Assembly: GCA_963576565.1 (NCBI GenBank)
Contig: OY755039.1
Span: forward strand, 126,402,640-126,466,639
DNA from: Aspidapion aeneum
Taxonomy: Eukaryota; Arthropoda; Insecta; Coleoptera; Brentidae
Length of the DNA: 64,000 nt
Direction of reading: 5' to 3'
How positions within the stretch are numbered: the stretch's first letter is position 1; the number at the start of each line of letters is the position of its first letter. Below, one piece after another: positions 1 through 11,700 of the stretch. The position numbers and the translations under genes are program-made. The notes under the pieces were generated by a model. It was not told where the DNA came from. It was given only the letters and a program-made list of their open reading frames with translations, and made no database searches.

Positions 1-340
1 TAAAGTATGTCGCCAAATTTGAGACGATGGGTTTTTGAGTGATTTTAAGAAAAAAACATCAAATAAACATGGTTCCGCAAATGCTTAGTTTTCCAGATGC
101 AGGGTGTCAAAGCTTCAATTTTTTGTTTGTTTTTTCTTTATAGTTCGTGCAGTTTTTGAGTTGTTTGGCTCAAATTTAAAACGTGTATTTAGCTACAAGC
201 CATTCTCATTAAACATCCCAAATATCAGGAAAAAACTACAGGGCGATATTTTTTCAGAGGTTATGCCCCTTTTTTCTCCCAGAACTTTTTTCCAGTAAGC
301 CAGTGGCAAATTTAAAAATATAAAATGCTTGCTGGTCGCC

Positions 341-542
341 TAACTCGCGTAGTCATATCGCGGTGAACATTTCGCCTGCGCATTGTATGACATTTCGGCT
401 CTCATCAAGTGCGGTTAACGCCAACGAACGCATCCTGGAAACGATCCTATAAAATAGACAATTCTGCCTAAAATAGACGTCCGATCCGACCTCGACTGTT
501 CGCAAAGTGTTCGGCCGTGTACCTCGCCCAGTAGTATTTTAC
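341..542 (+). repeat. Dispersed repeat, inverted copy at 8236-8457
   Basis: About 200 bp running from TAACTCGCGTAGTC to AGTATTTTAC. The reverse complement of 8236-8457 matches over the whole length, with roughly 85-90% identity by eye. Copy 2 contains an extra ten or so bases in the CGCACGTGCGCA part. GC-richer than its surroundings. No terminal inverted repeat or tRNA-like boxes seen, so the class is unknown. Confidence 0.75.
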
Positions 543-663
543 ACTGGCGACGAGGCAGTTTTTCGCGAGAAAATAGCATTTTCGTGAGTGGAAACACGCG
601 GGAAAATCATACCTAACCTTGAAGGACATGGAGAGTAAGGTTATGTTGTGTTGTTTTGTTTGG

Positions 664-880
664 AGCGCCCGGTTTTTGGCAAATTGTAAATCGGCAGGCA
701 AGTTCTTTTATCAATCGGTTCGGGAAAGGATACATAGGCAATGACGTTAATAGGCTCTATCCCGGAATTTAATCAGAGCGCCTGGTTTTTGGCAAATCGG
801 CAGGCAAGTTCTGTTACTAGTCGATTCGGGAAAGGATAGATAGGCAATGGCGTTAATAGGCTCTATCCCGGAATTTAATC
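664..880. repeat. Tandem repeat, two units of about 105-111 bp
   Basis: Unit 1 is 664-774 and unit 2 is 777-880. Both run from AGCGCC(C/T)GGTTTTTGGCAAA to CCCGGAATTTAATC, with only a few substitutions and one short indel (TTGTAAA). A simple local duplication. Confidence 0.85.
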
Positions 881-1613
881 CCTCCAAAGAGTGCTGGACG
901 ATGTATGCGGAAAGGTTGGACTTATTTTTCGTGGCAAACGACGTAAAAAATGAGGAAAAAAAAGTAGGATCGCTCATAGCTTTGGTGGGAGCGGACTCTG
1001 TCACCCTTAATTGCCAAAAGAAATGAAATTTGACGAACTTTAAAAAATGATGAAAACTCAATTTGCTCCGGTTTCATCGGACTGGCGGGAAAGGCACTAT
1101 GCCTCACCCTGAGATAAAGACAATGGAAGTCCGAAGTTTTATTTCTACTCAATGATTGTCTACGAGTTTCAAACGAAAGATTATTTTTTCACTTATATAA
1201 TGGCAACAAGTTTAATGAGGTGGGTCCTCAAGTCGTGAACGGTTAGCCCAGATTTTCCTAAGCTCTAAGGTCGACACTGACAGTAAGATGTGTTTGTATT
1301 AAATGCAGTGTTGTCTTGGCCGTCGGACCTGGTGTATTGAATTTTTGGTGTTTTTTTTACTGTGTGTTGAGTTTTATTTTTGTAAAAAAGAACTTAGTTG
1401 GACGTAAAAATAATCAAAAAGTGCTATGTTTATGAAAATATTGTGAAAATTAAGCCCACTTTGATTTTTGCGAAATGATTCCGGTGACGCAGCTATGTTG
1501 CCATCGCCGGGGAATCTGTAAATTCTAAGTTTTCAGGAATGCCCGCCACGAATAGGGAAAATTTAAACGGGGCCGCGGTTGATTACTTTTCTTTATATTT
1601 TTATTAGTCTAAG

Positions 1614-1647
1614 ATTTGTACCCTGCTACATTTAGCAGGGTACAAAT
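1614..1647. repeat. Perfect 15-bp hairpin with CATT loop
   Basis: Arms 1614-1628 and 1633-1647 are exact reverse complements (ATTTGTACCCTGCTA and its complement) around a 4-base loop. It lies about 930 bp beyond the POLD1 poly(A) signal. It may be the trace of a small palindromic element; function unknown. Confidence 0.85.
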
Positions 1648-2576
1648 TTTTAATGTCATTACATTAAAATTTAAAATACATTACTTTATGTTTATTTTAT
1701 GAGAGTTTTATGCAATTTCTGAATAGCAATCGAAGATACAAATTATCTTTTTTCTCAATGAACCATGCATCGCCTACAAGTCGATAGGATGAATGCGTAT
1801 TCCTATGAATGGACTTCAACCACAAATGTTAGCCTCTCTGCTAGTTAAGGTGTAAACCCACCAGTACACAAAAAACAATGGAAAAAACGTCGGCAAATCA
1901 ATATAAAACAGAAATTATTTAAAAACATTGTTAATGTACATTTTAACAAATACAAATTAGCAAAAACTTAAATTTTTTGTTTCTTTTCAAAAAATCACTG
2001 ATCTGTGCAAAATAATCCATTTTTTTCTACAAATTAACAAAATGTTATTTCACCTAGTAAGATGACGCTGGAAAAAAGGGGCCGGGCAAACTATTTCATC
2101 TTATCTCCCCTAACACTTAGATGTCTCCTACCTATTCCTGGTCTAGGGGGAGGTTGGTGCAAATGGCTGCTAGTAAGGCAAAAATTTATGTAAATGGTCC
2201 CTGGTATATACTAATCTCGACGAGTCTTCTGAATATACAAAAAAATATACAGAATATAATTTTTTTAAATTAAATTTGTTAACGTGAGAAATTTGAATAA
2301 AACTTTTTAAATACTGATAGGATTTTTGGAATAATTACATGCTCGTATACACATTTAAAATACATTTCTCTATTTAAGTAACAGTCATTAAACGCCCCCT
2401 TCGAAAAGGCTATGTTACATAAACATTTTGATTATCCCAAAAAGTGTCGTGTTTGAAAATGTTTATGTTTAATCTTACGTTTTTTATCCGTGATTTATTT
2501 TTGTTGTTACACTCTGTAACATTTTATTAAAATCTAGGGGTAAAATAATTTCTTGTTGAACAATAGTAAAAAAAAG

Positions 2577-2582
2577 TTTATT
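2577..2582 (-). terminator. POLD1 poly(A) signal AATAAA
   Basis: TTTATT on the plus strand gives AATAAA on the coding strand, 52 bases after the stop codon. An A/T-rich and T-run stretch follows. This is the first canonical signal after the stop, so the 3' UTR would be only about 70-80 bases. Confidence 0.7.
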
Positions 2583-2633
2583 AATTAAATAGATAAAAAT
2601 CAAAAGTAGCAATACAAAATGGAGCACTTACGA

Positions 2634-2788
2634 TTATTCGTCCAGCAGTACCGGCTCCCCAAATCTGGCAATTTTAGTTTTCGTGGTTTCCAGTTCCATT
2701 TGGACTTTTTTGCGAATGTAGAATATGGGACAGTCACGACTGGTGCATAGAATTTCCTCGTGTAAGGAACCTTGGCATCGTTGACATT
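2634..2788 (-). CDS. POLD1: POLD1 exon e10 (last): CysB iron-sulfur module and stop
   Basis: Acceptor CGGCAG before 2788; stop codon TAA at 2636-2634. Encodes the CysB module with Cys in CQRC and in LC-TSRDC; these four cysteines bind the 4Fe-4S cluster needed to hold the B subunit. Then [14 protein letters not shown] and a short tail ending [10 protein letters not shown]. It completes the frame left by exon e9 (phase 1). Confidence 0.95.
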
Positions 2789-5700
2789 CTGCCGAAGAAA
2801 TAGTAATTTATACAACTATTTACATGGGGTGGCGCAACAAAGGTCGAAAAACAAAAGATCGAAACTACAAAAGGTCAAAAAACAAAAGATCGAAAAGGCA
2901 AAAGATCGAAAATACAAAAGATCGAAAAACAAAAGATCGAAAATAAAGAAGATCAAAAGTACAAAAGATCAAAATAGCGCGTTTCAAAATATCGCTATTA
3001 CATGGTGCGACTAAGGGGTCTCTTTCTAATATATTTTTCAAAAAAAAAAACTTCCTTGACGTGTTTCCCGGGATCCTATAGGGTGTAAAACCAAACCGGT
3101 TCGGTTCGGTTTTGTTCCACATAATCTAGGATCCCGGGAAAGAAATCAGAAAAGTTTTTTTATGAAAAAATATGTTTGAAAAAGAGACCCCTTAGTCGAA
3201 CTATATGATTTGTGTTAAGTATGGCAAGCCATCGGTTTATTTAACGGTTAGGTAATTTTATCTTACCTGTCCTTGCCTAAACTGTTTATGTAAATATACC
3301 TAAGCAGACCTGATACGCGCCATTTTGTATATCTCGATCTTATTTACTTGCAATTTTTTTTTCGATCTTTTGTCTTTTGATATTTTGTTTTTCGATCTTT
3401 TATCTTTTGTCTTTCGATTGTAATGTATAGGTTGTACTCAATTGACGAAAACGGTCACTGCCCGAATTTTATACTCACAACGCGATGTGGATCTTTCGAA
3501 TTTTTTACATCGCGTTACGGGTATATTTCATGTACCCAAAACGCGTTGTGTGTAAAATTGAAAAATCCACGACGCGAAATCACGATTATTGTCGGAGACA
3601 CGCGACGGGTTTCGTGTTATGGGTAATAAAGAATACCCAAAATGCAAAAAATATGAGGTTCGTCCTAGGTAATGTAAAGAAATCAATCAAAAAATTGTAA
3701 AATAAAAATACTGACACGTTTTTAAGATTTATTCATGAAATAAACATTTTTTTATTAAACTAATATTTATTATTTATTCTTGCATGTTAGTGAACCATGA
3801 CATTTTGAGTTACACTTTTTATTTCGTTGTTTGCAAAAACATTTATTATTACCACAAAATCTTTTACAATTGCATCTGAGAAAACCTTTACCGGAACCTT
3901 TAGATGACATACTTGCTGCAGTTCGCAAGGGTATTTCTTTGATATTAGTATCATTATTTGATTGCGACATGAACTGTGAATCTGCTTGAAGAAGTTCATT
4001 TCTTGAAAATAATCTGTTCAGTGGCCCATTCTCAGTTCTCAGTTTATACAAGCCATGACTATTAATTTCAGAAACAATGGCTAACACATTTCTTGGAGTT
4101 AGTCGGCCTCTGTCAACATCTGGCACTCGAATCAAAACATTTGTTCCAATTTGTAAAGGAGCATATCTTTTATTTGACTCACACAATTTTCATCATTTTA
4201 TGTGAAAATAATTCCTCTTTGATTCAAAATTCTTTTACCTCTTTGTATTATCTGATAATTAAAGCTATTTTCAACTTCACTTTCTGCCACATTACTATAT
4301 TTATCAGTATTGCCATTATTGTTGTCCACTATGTCATTAGCTTCAACAAAACAAACACCTGCTGACTGTTGCTGCCGATTAAATGAAGTAAGGTTATGTA
4401 TTTTCGGGCTGTGGGTATTTACTATTACCCATAACACGAAAACCGTCGCGTGTCTCCAGCGATAATCGTGATTTCGCATCGTGGGTTTTTCGAATTTACA
4501 CACAACGCGTTTTGGGTATATAAAATATACCCGTTACGCGATGTGGAAAATTTGAAAGATCCACATCGCGTTGTGAGTATAAAATTCGGGCAGTGACTGT
4601 TTTCGCCAATTGAGTACAACATATACATAAGAAATAAATAAACTTGAAATACCCAATTCATCCTATTAATTTTTGTGGGTTCGTTTCGTTTTTACTTATT
4701 AGCTCTGTCCACTTATTGCAGACAATCTGCCAGCTGAATTTGGTCGACACCAAGATAATCTGACTCAAAGTCACTTGGTGCCCCGGACAATCGCAACTCA
4801 TTCACTCTCGCATTCAAACTTCATGAAGACAAACACACATATTCTTTCCTGATATTCTTTTATTGAGCACACGGGTCTTTATTGTGTTAACACCATACAC
4901 GCTCTTAACACGGGACCATCCGCTTAACGTGACTTCCGAACCACGTCCTTGTATTGATCATCAACTTTGCCTACTTCGTTGATGCCCAATCATCGCCCAA
5001 GACAGACGTTACCCCTACCCCCGATGAATCTGTATTTACAAACGGATGGTAGGTTCAAGTTTGTACCGCTCTGATTGTAAAGCGGACGCGCGCCCACTGA
5101 ACCATCATCATAATGTAATAATTGTTAAATAATAAACTTAATTAGGTTTCACATGAATACAGGTCAATGTAGGTTATCTCAAATGAACCGTGTCAACATG
5201 GCGTTATAAAAAATAGTGCATAATGGCGGTCAACATTTTATCCCCGAATTATTACTAGACTGAGCAGTGTTTAAAGCCTTTCTTACCTTCTACTTTTTTC
5301 TGGTCCCATAGTAATATAAAAATGTGGAATACCTGTAAATAATGAAGCAAATCTATCCTCCAACATTCTGTGATGACAAAGTTCTTGCTGGTAGATGCTG
5401 GCTTCCTTGGGCTGACAGTAGGCGCACACGGCCTCAGCCTCGCGCTCTTTCGGCAAAACCGACTTGCATCCAAGACAAACTTCTTTCTTTTTGGTGAAGG
5501 CGGCCAAAGCGCCGACTTTTGACGTCACTACGGTTCTGGTTCTCGTATGTTCGCCACCTGTTTAAACAAAACAACATAGTAAAGGAATTTTTTTCCTAAT
5601 TTTGGTTTAATCACCATAGTCCAGCATTAGTATATTTTTGAATTCCTGACTACATTTGACTGATGTTTTTCCCCAGAAGTGGCCAACACATTCTTTCTAG

Positions 5701-8700
5701 AAAAAACTAGTTCAATATGTAGAACCAATTTCCAAATATTCCTTCCTTTATTTAAAATTTTATTGACGTTTGTATTATATTATGTTAAGTAACCTTCAGA
5801 ACTATTTAACCAGGCCCTAGAAGATGTTTTTAAAAACCTAGATTGGGAAGAAATATGCATCAAAGTAAACGGACAATACTTAAACCACCTAAGATATGCT
5901 GATGATATTGCCTTAACAGATAAGAACGAAGAACTGATAAAAATGCTGGAGGAACTGGAACAGCAGCTAAAAATATAGGTGAGTATGAACTACACTCAAA
6001 CTAAAGTCATAACAAACACAGATCACGATCAAAATCAACCTGGAGAAAATAGAACAAGTAGAGGAATTTATATACCTGGGACAAATGATTAAACTAAAAA
6101 AGGAAAACCAAAAGTGCTGAAATCAAGAGACGAGTAAGATTGGCCTGAGGAGCATTCGGTAAATTATGCTACATATAAAAAAATAAAAAATATCCTCAGT
6201 ACACCAAAACGAAAGTGTATAACCAATACATCCTTCCTGTAGTTACCTATGGATCTCGAACCGAACCGAACCTGGACACTTACAAAATCAAACATGGATA
6301 AGATGTTACACGTAAAGCTAACAGATAAAAAAAGGAATAAATAAATAAGAAATAAAACAAAAGTAAGGGATGTCAGAAGAGAAGTAGCAAAATTAAAATG
6401 GAAATTTGCCGGTCATAATATCAGACAGAAGGACGATCGATGGAACAAGGGTATTGTAAACTGAAGACCTTGGAAAAATAAAAGTAGTAGATTTGAAGAG
6501 ACATGCAGGAGCTAGATGGATAGACACGGCGACAGACAGAGAAGAATGGAAGATATTGGGGGAGGCCTATGTCCAAAGATGGATCGAAGAAGGCTAGATA
6601 GATAGATAGAACCTTCAGAACATCCAAATTTGATAAAAAGATTAAGGGGTCAGGACAGCTGAGGCTAGAGGCCTTCGATACATTAAACTGATGTGTTGCC
6701 CACCCTTTTAAGGATAATGAATTTGTATGTGTAAAAGTAACCATAAAAGTATTTGTCCGTAATATCATTTGCTTACTGTGAACCAAATACCTTAGGGCAT
6801 ACCTATGCATTTTTAGGGTACGGACACAAAGAAAGCAGGTTAATCAGCGCCTAGTTTCGGCGCCGAAAATCAGCGCTTAGAAGTCATCTCATTAGTACAC
6901 AATGAACGCCGGTTTTCGGCCAGTTTAAAAGCAACTTCCACACTACAAAGATGTCTGGTTCATCTTCAGATTGCATAGAATGAATAGATTTTTATTAACG
7001 GAAAATACATTTCTTAGGATGCAACGCACAAAGCAAGGCATACATCCAGTAAATCGTGAACGAAAACTTTGAATATCACCATTTATTCCAATCATATTCC
7101 TGTTGCTGTGGGATTTAAGTGGTTTGTCCCACAATGCATTTCTTTGAAAAATCGCAGAAATCAGTAATTAGACATCCATATCGACGAACGTCAAGCTCCA
7201 AAAGCAAGCGACCAAGAATTACATTCATTCCGGTAAAAAATCGGCGCCGATCCGCACTGGCAACAAGCACCGACCTGCTTTGTTTGTGTGCAGGTGCATT
7301 TAAACGTGAATTAAATTATTGGCGCTTATAAGCGCTTGTTACCAGCAAGCAGGCAACCTGCTTTCTTTGTGTGCGTACCCTTACACGCGATGCTTGAAGC
7401 CAGGACCCCCTTTAATTCGGAATGTTTGTTTTTCGGGTAGACAGGATTCCGGTAACCACTCATGCGTCAGGTTTGGTCCAAAAAACGAATTGTCAAAAAT
7501 TTAAGGTTATGTCTATTATTTTTTGTCTAAAAACTAGTTGATCGCGTGAACATTTATCAAGTTGAGGATTAAATTTCTAGTTTTTCTAAAATTAATTGTG
7601 CAAATTTAATGTGGACACCATACAGAGTGTTTAATGGCATCTATAAACCACTCCTGACGTTAACAACAAATTATAAAGAAAAATATAAATACTTACCGAT
7701 GTAATGGCACTCCCTTACTTCTCCCGGACATTCTTCCACCAACCGTACGTTTTACGTGAAGTGTTTCCCATTTTTAACAGAAAAAAACACAAAATGTTGT
7801 AGAAAAATCACTTTTTTGAACAGACTAAATTAATTTGGCTCGCCCAGTAACCATAGTTTATTTTCATGCTTCAAAATTTATTATTGTTTCCAAAGCAAGC
7901 AAGTGAACCACCAATAATTCACTTTTCGATTTTTTGAACCAGTTTTGCTCTAAGGTATTTGCTGTCAACACAGATAACAGACTACAGGTCCTTAGTGTAC
8001 TGTGACTGTCAAAGTTGAGGCATAATGACAAGTACAAATTTTGACAATTATTAATGATATGTAATGCCAACCTGCAGGTACTAATAAATTTTTACTTTTC
8101 TATTCCGCACAGCAATAGCTATAGAAGGTATTGTTTTCGACAATTTTTTTTTGGAGAAAATTTGTTATTTTGACCTTAGCAATATCGTCGTGTCGTTTGT
8201 CCATGTGTGTATGTGAAATACCTTAGAGCATAAATGTAAAATACTTACGACTGGGCGAGGTACACGGCCGAACACTTGGCGAACAGTCGTGGTCGGATCG
8301 GACGTCTATTTTAGGTAGAATTATCTATTTTATAGGACCGTTTCTAGGATACGTTCGTTGACGTTAACCGCACTTGATGAGAGACCGAAATGTCATACAA
8401 TGCGCACGTGCGCAGGCGTAACGTTCCTCGCGATATGACTATGCGAGTTACATCACAATAAATATACTGGTTCATAAAATCGAAAAGTGAAGCAATCACG
8501 GCTTGCTTTAGAAACAATGGCAAATTTAAATTCGGTGAAGCAAATTTTTAAGTGCGCATGCACGCGACAGTCAAGTTATTTTTTAACTTTGTTGCATTTG
8601 GTCATTTTTAATTTTCTTTATATAAGATATTTTTCTCCATATTTATTTATTTATTTACATAGGTACTTTATTACGTTATTATGAGTCAATTTTTTCTTTA

Positions 8701-11700
8701 TAAATTGAAATTTAAAAAAATGTGTTTTAGCATGTAGAAACACAGCTGCTGTGTGTCTGGACGCCATATTTGTTGCTTATTTACATTTTGCGGTGTTTTA
8801 CGTTTGTCGTGTAAAATTGTTTTTTTTTTCTGCGAAAAATGGCAAATAATTCACGTAAAACATAGGGGGATGGGAGCAGTGGCGGCGCGTGGTAAAAGAC
8901 TTTGGGGGTGCACACCAAAAAAAATAAATAAATAAATTGCGGCGAAGGCATAAAAATTTTTTGAGGACCACGCTAACTTTTTGGGCCATCGAATGGGTCG
9001 TCATATCATATAATTTAGAGCAAATAATTAAAAAATGAGATATTTAGTTAGATATTAGTTACCTACCTATTATTATTGTTTTTATAAATAAATAATAAAT
9101 GTATCACATCTAGTCTATTTTCTCTTCTAATGGTAAAGATGAAAATTTAATTGTCTTTAAATATTAATGCTATCAGAATTAGAAACTTCCGCAATTCTCT
9201 TAAATATCAAATCGTCGAAATCAAAACAAACCGCCCGCGCCATACCAAGCGCGCACTATTTAAAAGTGCGCGTGAGCTGCTCTAAAATGCAACGCGAACC
9301 GTGGACGCGGGAGGCATCACGGGGGTGCGGGCGGCATCGAGGCTAGTTTTTGTATAAGCGCGGTGCCGAAGGAAGGTTCAGATTCTATGCATTCTAAAAT
9401 TCTATTGGAACGTGTCGTCCTCTCTTTCTATATTTCGTAATTAGCATGCGACATAACATCCACGGTGCATAGACTTTGGTTCCAGTAAATTAAAGTAAAG
9501 AATTAGATTCGAGGTTGGTTTGAACACGAATACAAACACATACATACCGGGTATAATTTCTAGATAATATTCCAGTCTTTAGTGAATTTCTTTTGGGGTA
9601 ATTATTAATTAAATTAAAGAATGATCAAAGTTTAATATTTTTTTAAGTAAAATTTGGGAGTGCACGTGCACATGTGCAGTTATGGAGAAACGGCCACTGG
9701 ATGGGAGTGCCATTCCATAGGTAAGTACTTGTATTTTTTTTAAATTTGTTAATAAAGTTAAAAGTGGTTCTCTTCACGATGTCCACAATAAATCTGCACA
9801 ATTAATTTTAGAAAAACTACAAATTTAATCCGCAATTTGATACATTTTCAAAGAATGTGGTGACGTAACGGAGTTCCCAAACCACCAAAACTGATGCATC
9901 AGCAGTTACCGAAATCCTTTTTACCCGGAAAAGGAGCATTAAGAATTAAAGGGGCTCCTGACTTCAAGCATCGCGTCTAAGAATGCATAAGTATGCCCTA
10001 TATTTATGCTCTAAGGTATTTGATGTATGTCTGTCCATAACACGATCGCTCCTAAACCGCTTAACCGATTTTCATGAAATTTTCAGGTAAAATAGTGTAC
10101 ATAATGTTTGTTTGTGAAAGTTTTTTGGCAGTTTAAAAATTGAAAATATGATAACTTCTTAACGGAGCCTCGCATCAATATGCAGGTTTCGGAATATACG
10201 AGAACACGTTTTTCTCTATAATTTATCTTATTACTAAAACCTGTTTTTAAGGCTGATATAGCGTGGATTGGACAAAATACAGGAAATGGTCAAAGATAAA
10301 AAAACGCACATACTAGAAATGGCTCAGTACTAAAGAGCAAAGAGACCTATAAATCTAAAGGGAAACCAGAAGAGAGCTAAGAAATTTGATACGCACAGAA
10401 AAAAATGAAATGTTCGAGCGCAAGTGCCACGACATAAATACACACGTAGGAGGTAGGCAGAGTTCTAAAGTATGGAAATTCATTTCTACATTAAAAAACC
10501 CAACAAAAAAAAAGTAAACATTCAGATAATCAAACCAGAAGAATGGACAGAACACTACAAGGGACTGCTGCAGGAGACGAGACCCGAATATATGGCAGCC
10601 TCTCCGAGGAGAGACATAGAAGTACATGGAGAGGAAGTAATCACCAAAAAAGAAACGATAAAGAATAATTTTAAAAAGCTTTAATCCGGAAAACCTAGCC
10701 GACCTGGGGGAATATATGCTGAAATGCTCAATTATGGATCAGAGAAACTACTCGAAAATCTCACATATATTATCAATCAATGCATAAACGGACATTTAGT
10801 ACCTAATGATTGGAAAATTGCATTTATATCCTCAATACATAAAAAAGGAAACAAGCTGGATTGCAACAATTACAGAGGAATTTCAGTAACCAGTACTCTA
10901 AGTAGATTGTACGGTAGGATTCTTAGAGATCTAATAGAGAATGATTTTAATGAACAAGAAGAAGAAGAGCAAAGTGGGTTTCGTGCAGGCAGATCTTGTA
11001 GTGATAATGTTTTTTGTCTTAAACAAGTAATTGAGAAAAGGAGTGCCAGAAATATAGAGACTTATGTTACCTTTGTGGACCTACAAAAAGCATATGAGTT
11101 CCAGTAGAAAAATTATGGACAGTGTTAGAGCAAACTAAATCTACAATTCATTAAACTAATATTAATCATACATACATAAAAGCGATAAAAGAACTATACA
11201 AAGGGTCAAAATCTAAAATTAAAATTGGAAATCGACTTTCAAAAGAATTCCTGGTAACAAAAGGCTTAAGACAGGGATGTTGCCTCCAACTCTTTTTAAA
11301 ATATATATCGCAGTAGCTCTAAAAAAATGGAAACGTAAAGTGCACGGCATGGGAATACAACTTAACGACCGATTTACCATATACACACCACAGTTTGCTG
11401 ACGACCAAGTAATTGTGGCTAATGATAAAGAAGACATGGAATATATGATGAGAAAGTTAACAGAAGAATACCAAAAGTGGGGATTAACAGTGAACGTGGA
11501 CAAGACACAGTACTTATGTATTGGAAACGAATCCAGTGAGTATTAGAAAATGGACAAACAATATCTCCATGCAATGAGTATGTATACTTGGGTGTCACCT
11601 TTGATAAGACAGGAACAGACTGTAAAAATTGGAAAAAAGAATAGTAAAAGCAAAAAAGGTTATTGGATGTCTTAACAGTATTTTATGGAGCAGAGAAATA

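Larger units (their letters stand above)
1..2576. other. 3' flank of POLD1, no gene recognised
   Basis: No open reading frame here looks like a gene. The stretch is AT-rich and holds a dispersed repeat (341-542), a two-unit tandem repeat (664-880) and a perfect hairpin (1614-1647), listed separately. Nothing else was recognised in 881-1613 or 1648-2576. Confidence 0.6.
8215..10022. mobile_element. MITE family A copy 2, interrupted by a hAT-like element and a dispersed repeat
   Basis: Same family as 6784-7961 but in opposite orientation. Ends (G)AAATACCTTAGAGCATAAAT at both sides; flanks GTGTATGT (8207-8214) and ATGTATGT (10023-10030) make an 8-bp duplication with one mismatch. Contains the dispersed repeat 8236-8457 and the hAT-like element 8877-9699. 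Matching blocks with copy 1 include 8468-8560 with 7865-7945, 9703-9845 with 7555-7727, and 9895-9985 with 7384-7460. Confidence 0.75.

Noticed and set aside
3068..3080. CCCGGGATCC looking like a cloning linker
   Set aside because: It occurs in both halves of two diverged foldback-like cores 47 kb apart, with flanking similarity, so it is natural repeat sequence.
3423..4661. Two similar short ORFs near 3423-3626 and 4425-4661
   Set aside because: They are translations of the two inverted termini of one DNA transposon, so the protein similarity is a by-product of DNA similarity and not a gene family.
7119..7331. Short open frames inside the Harbinger-like MITE (6943-7134 and 7119-7331)
   Set aside because: No MYB-like or DDE motif; length fits chance in a 565-bp non-autonomous element.
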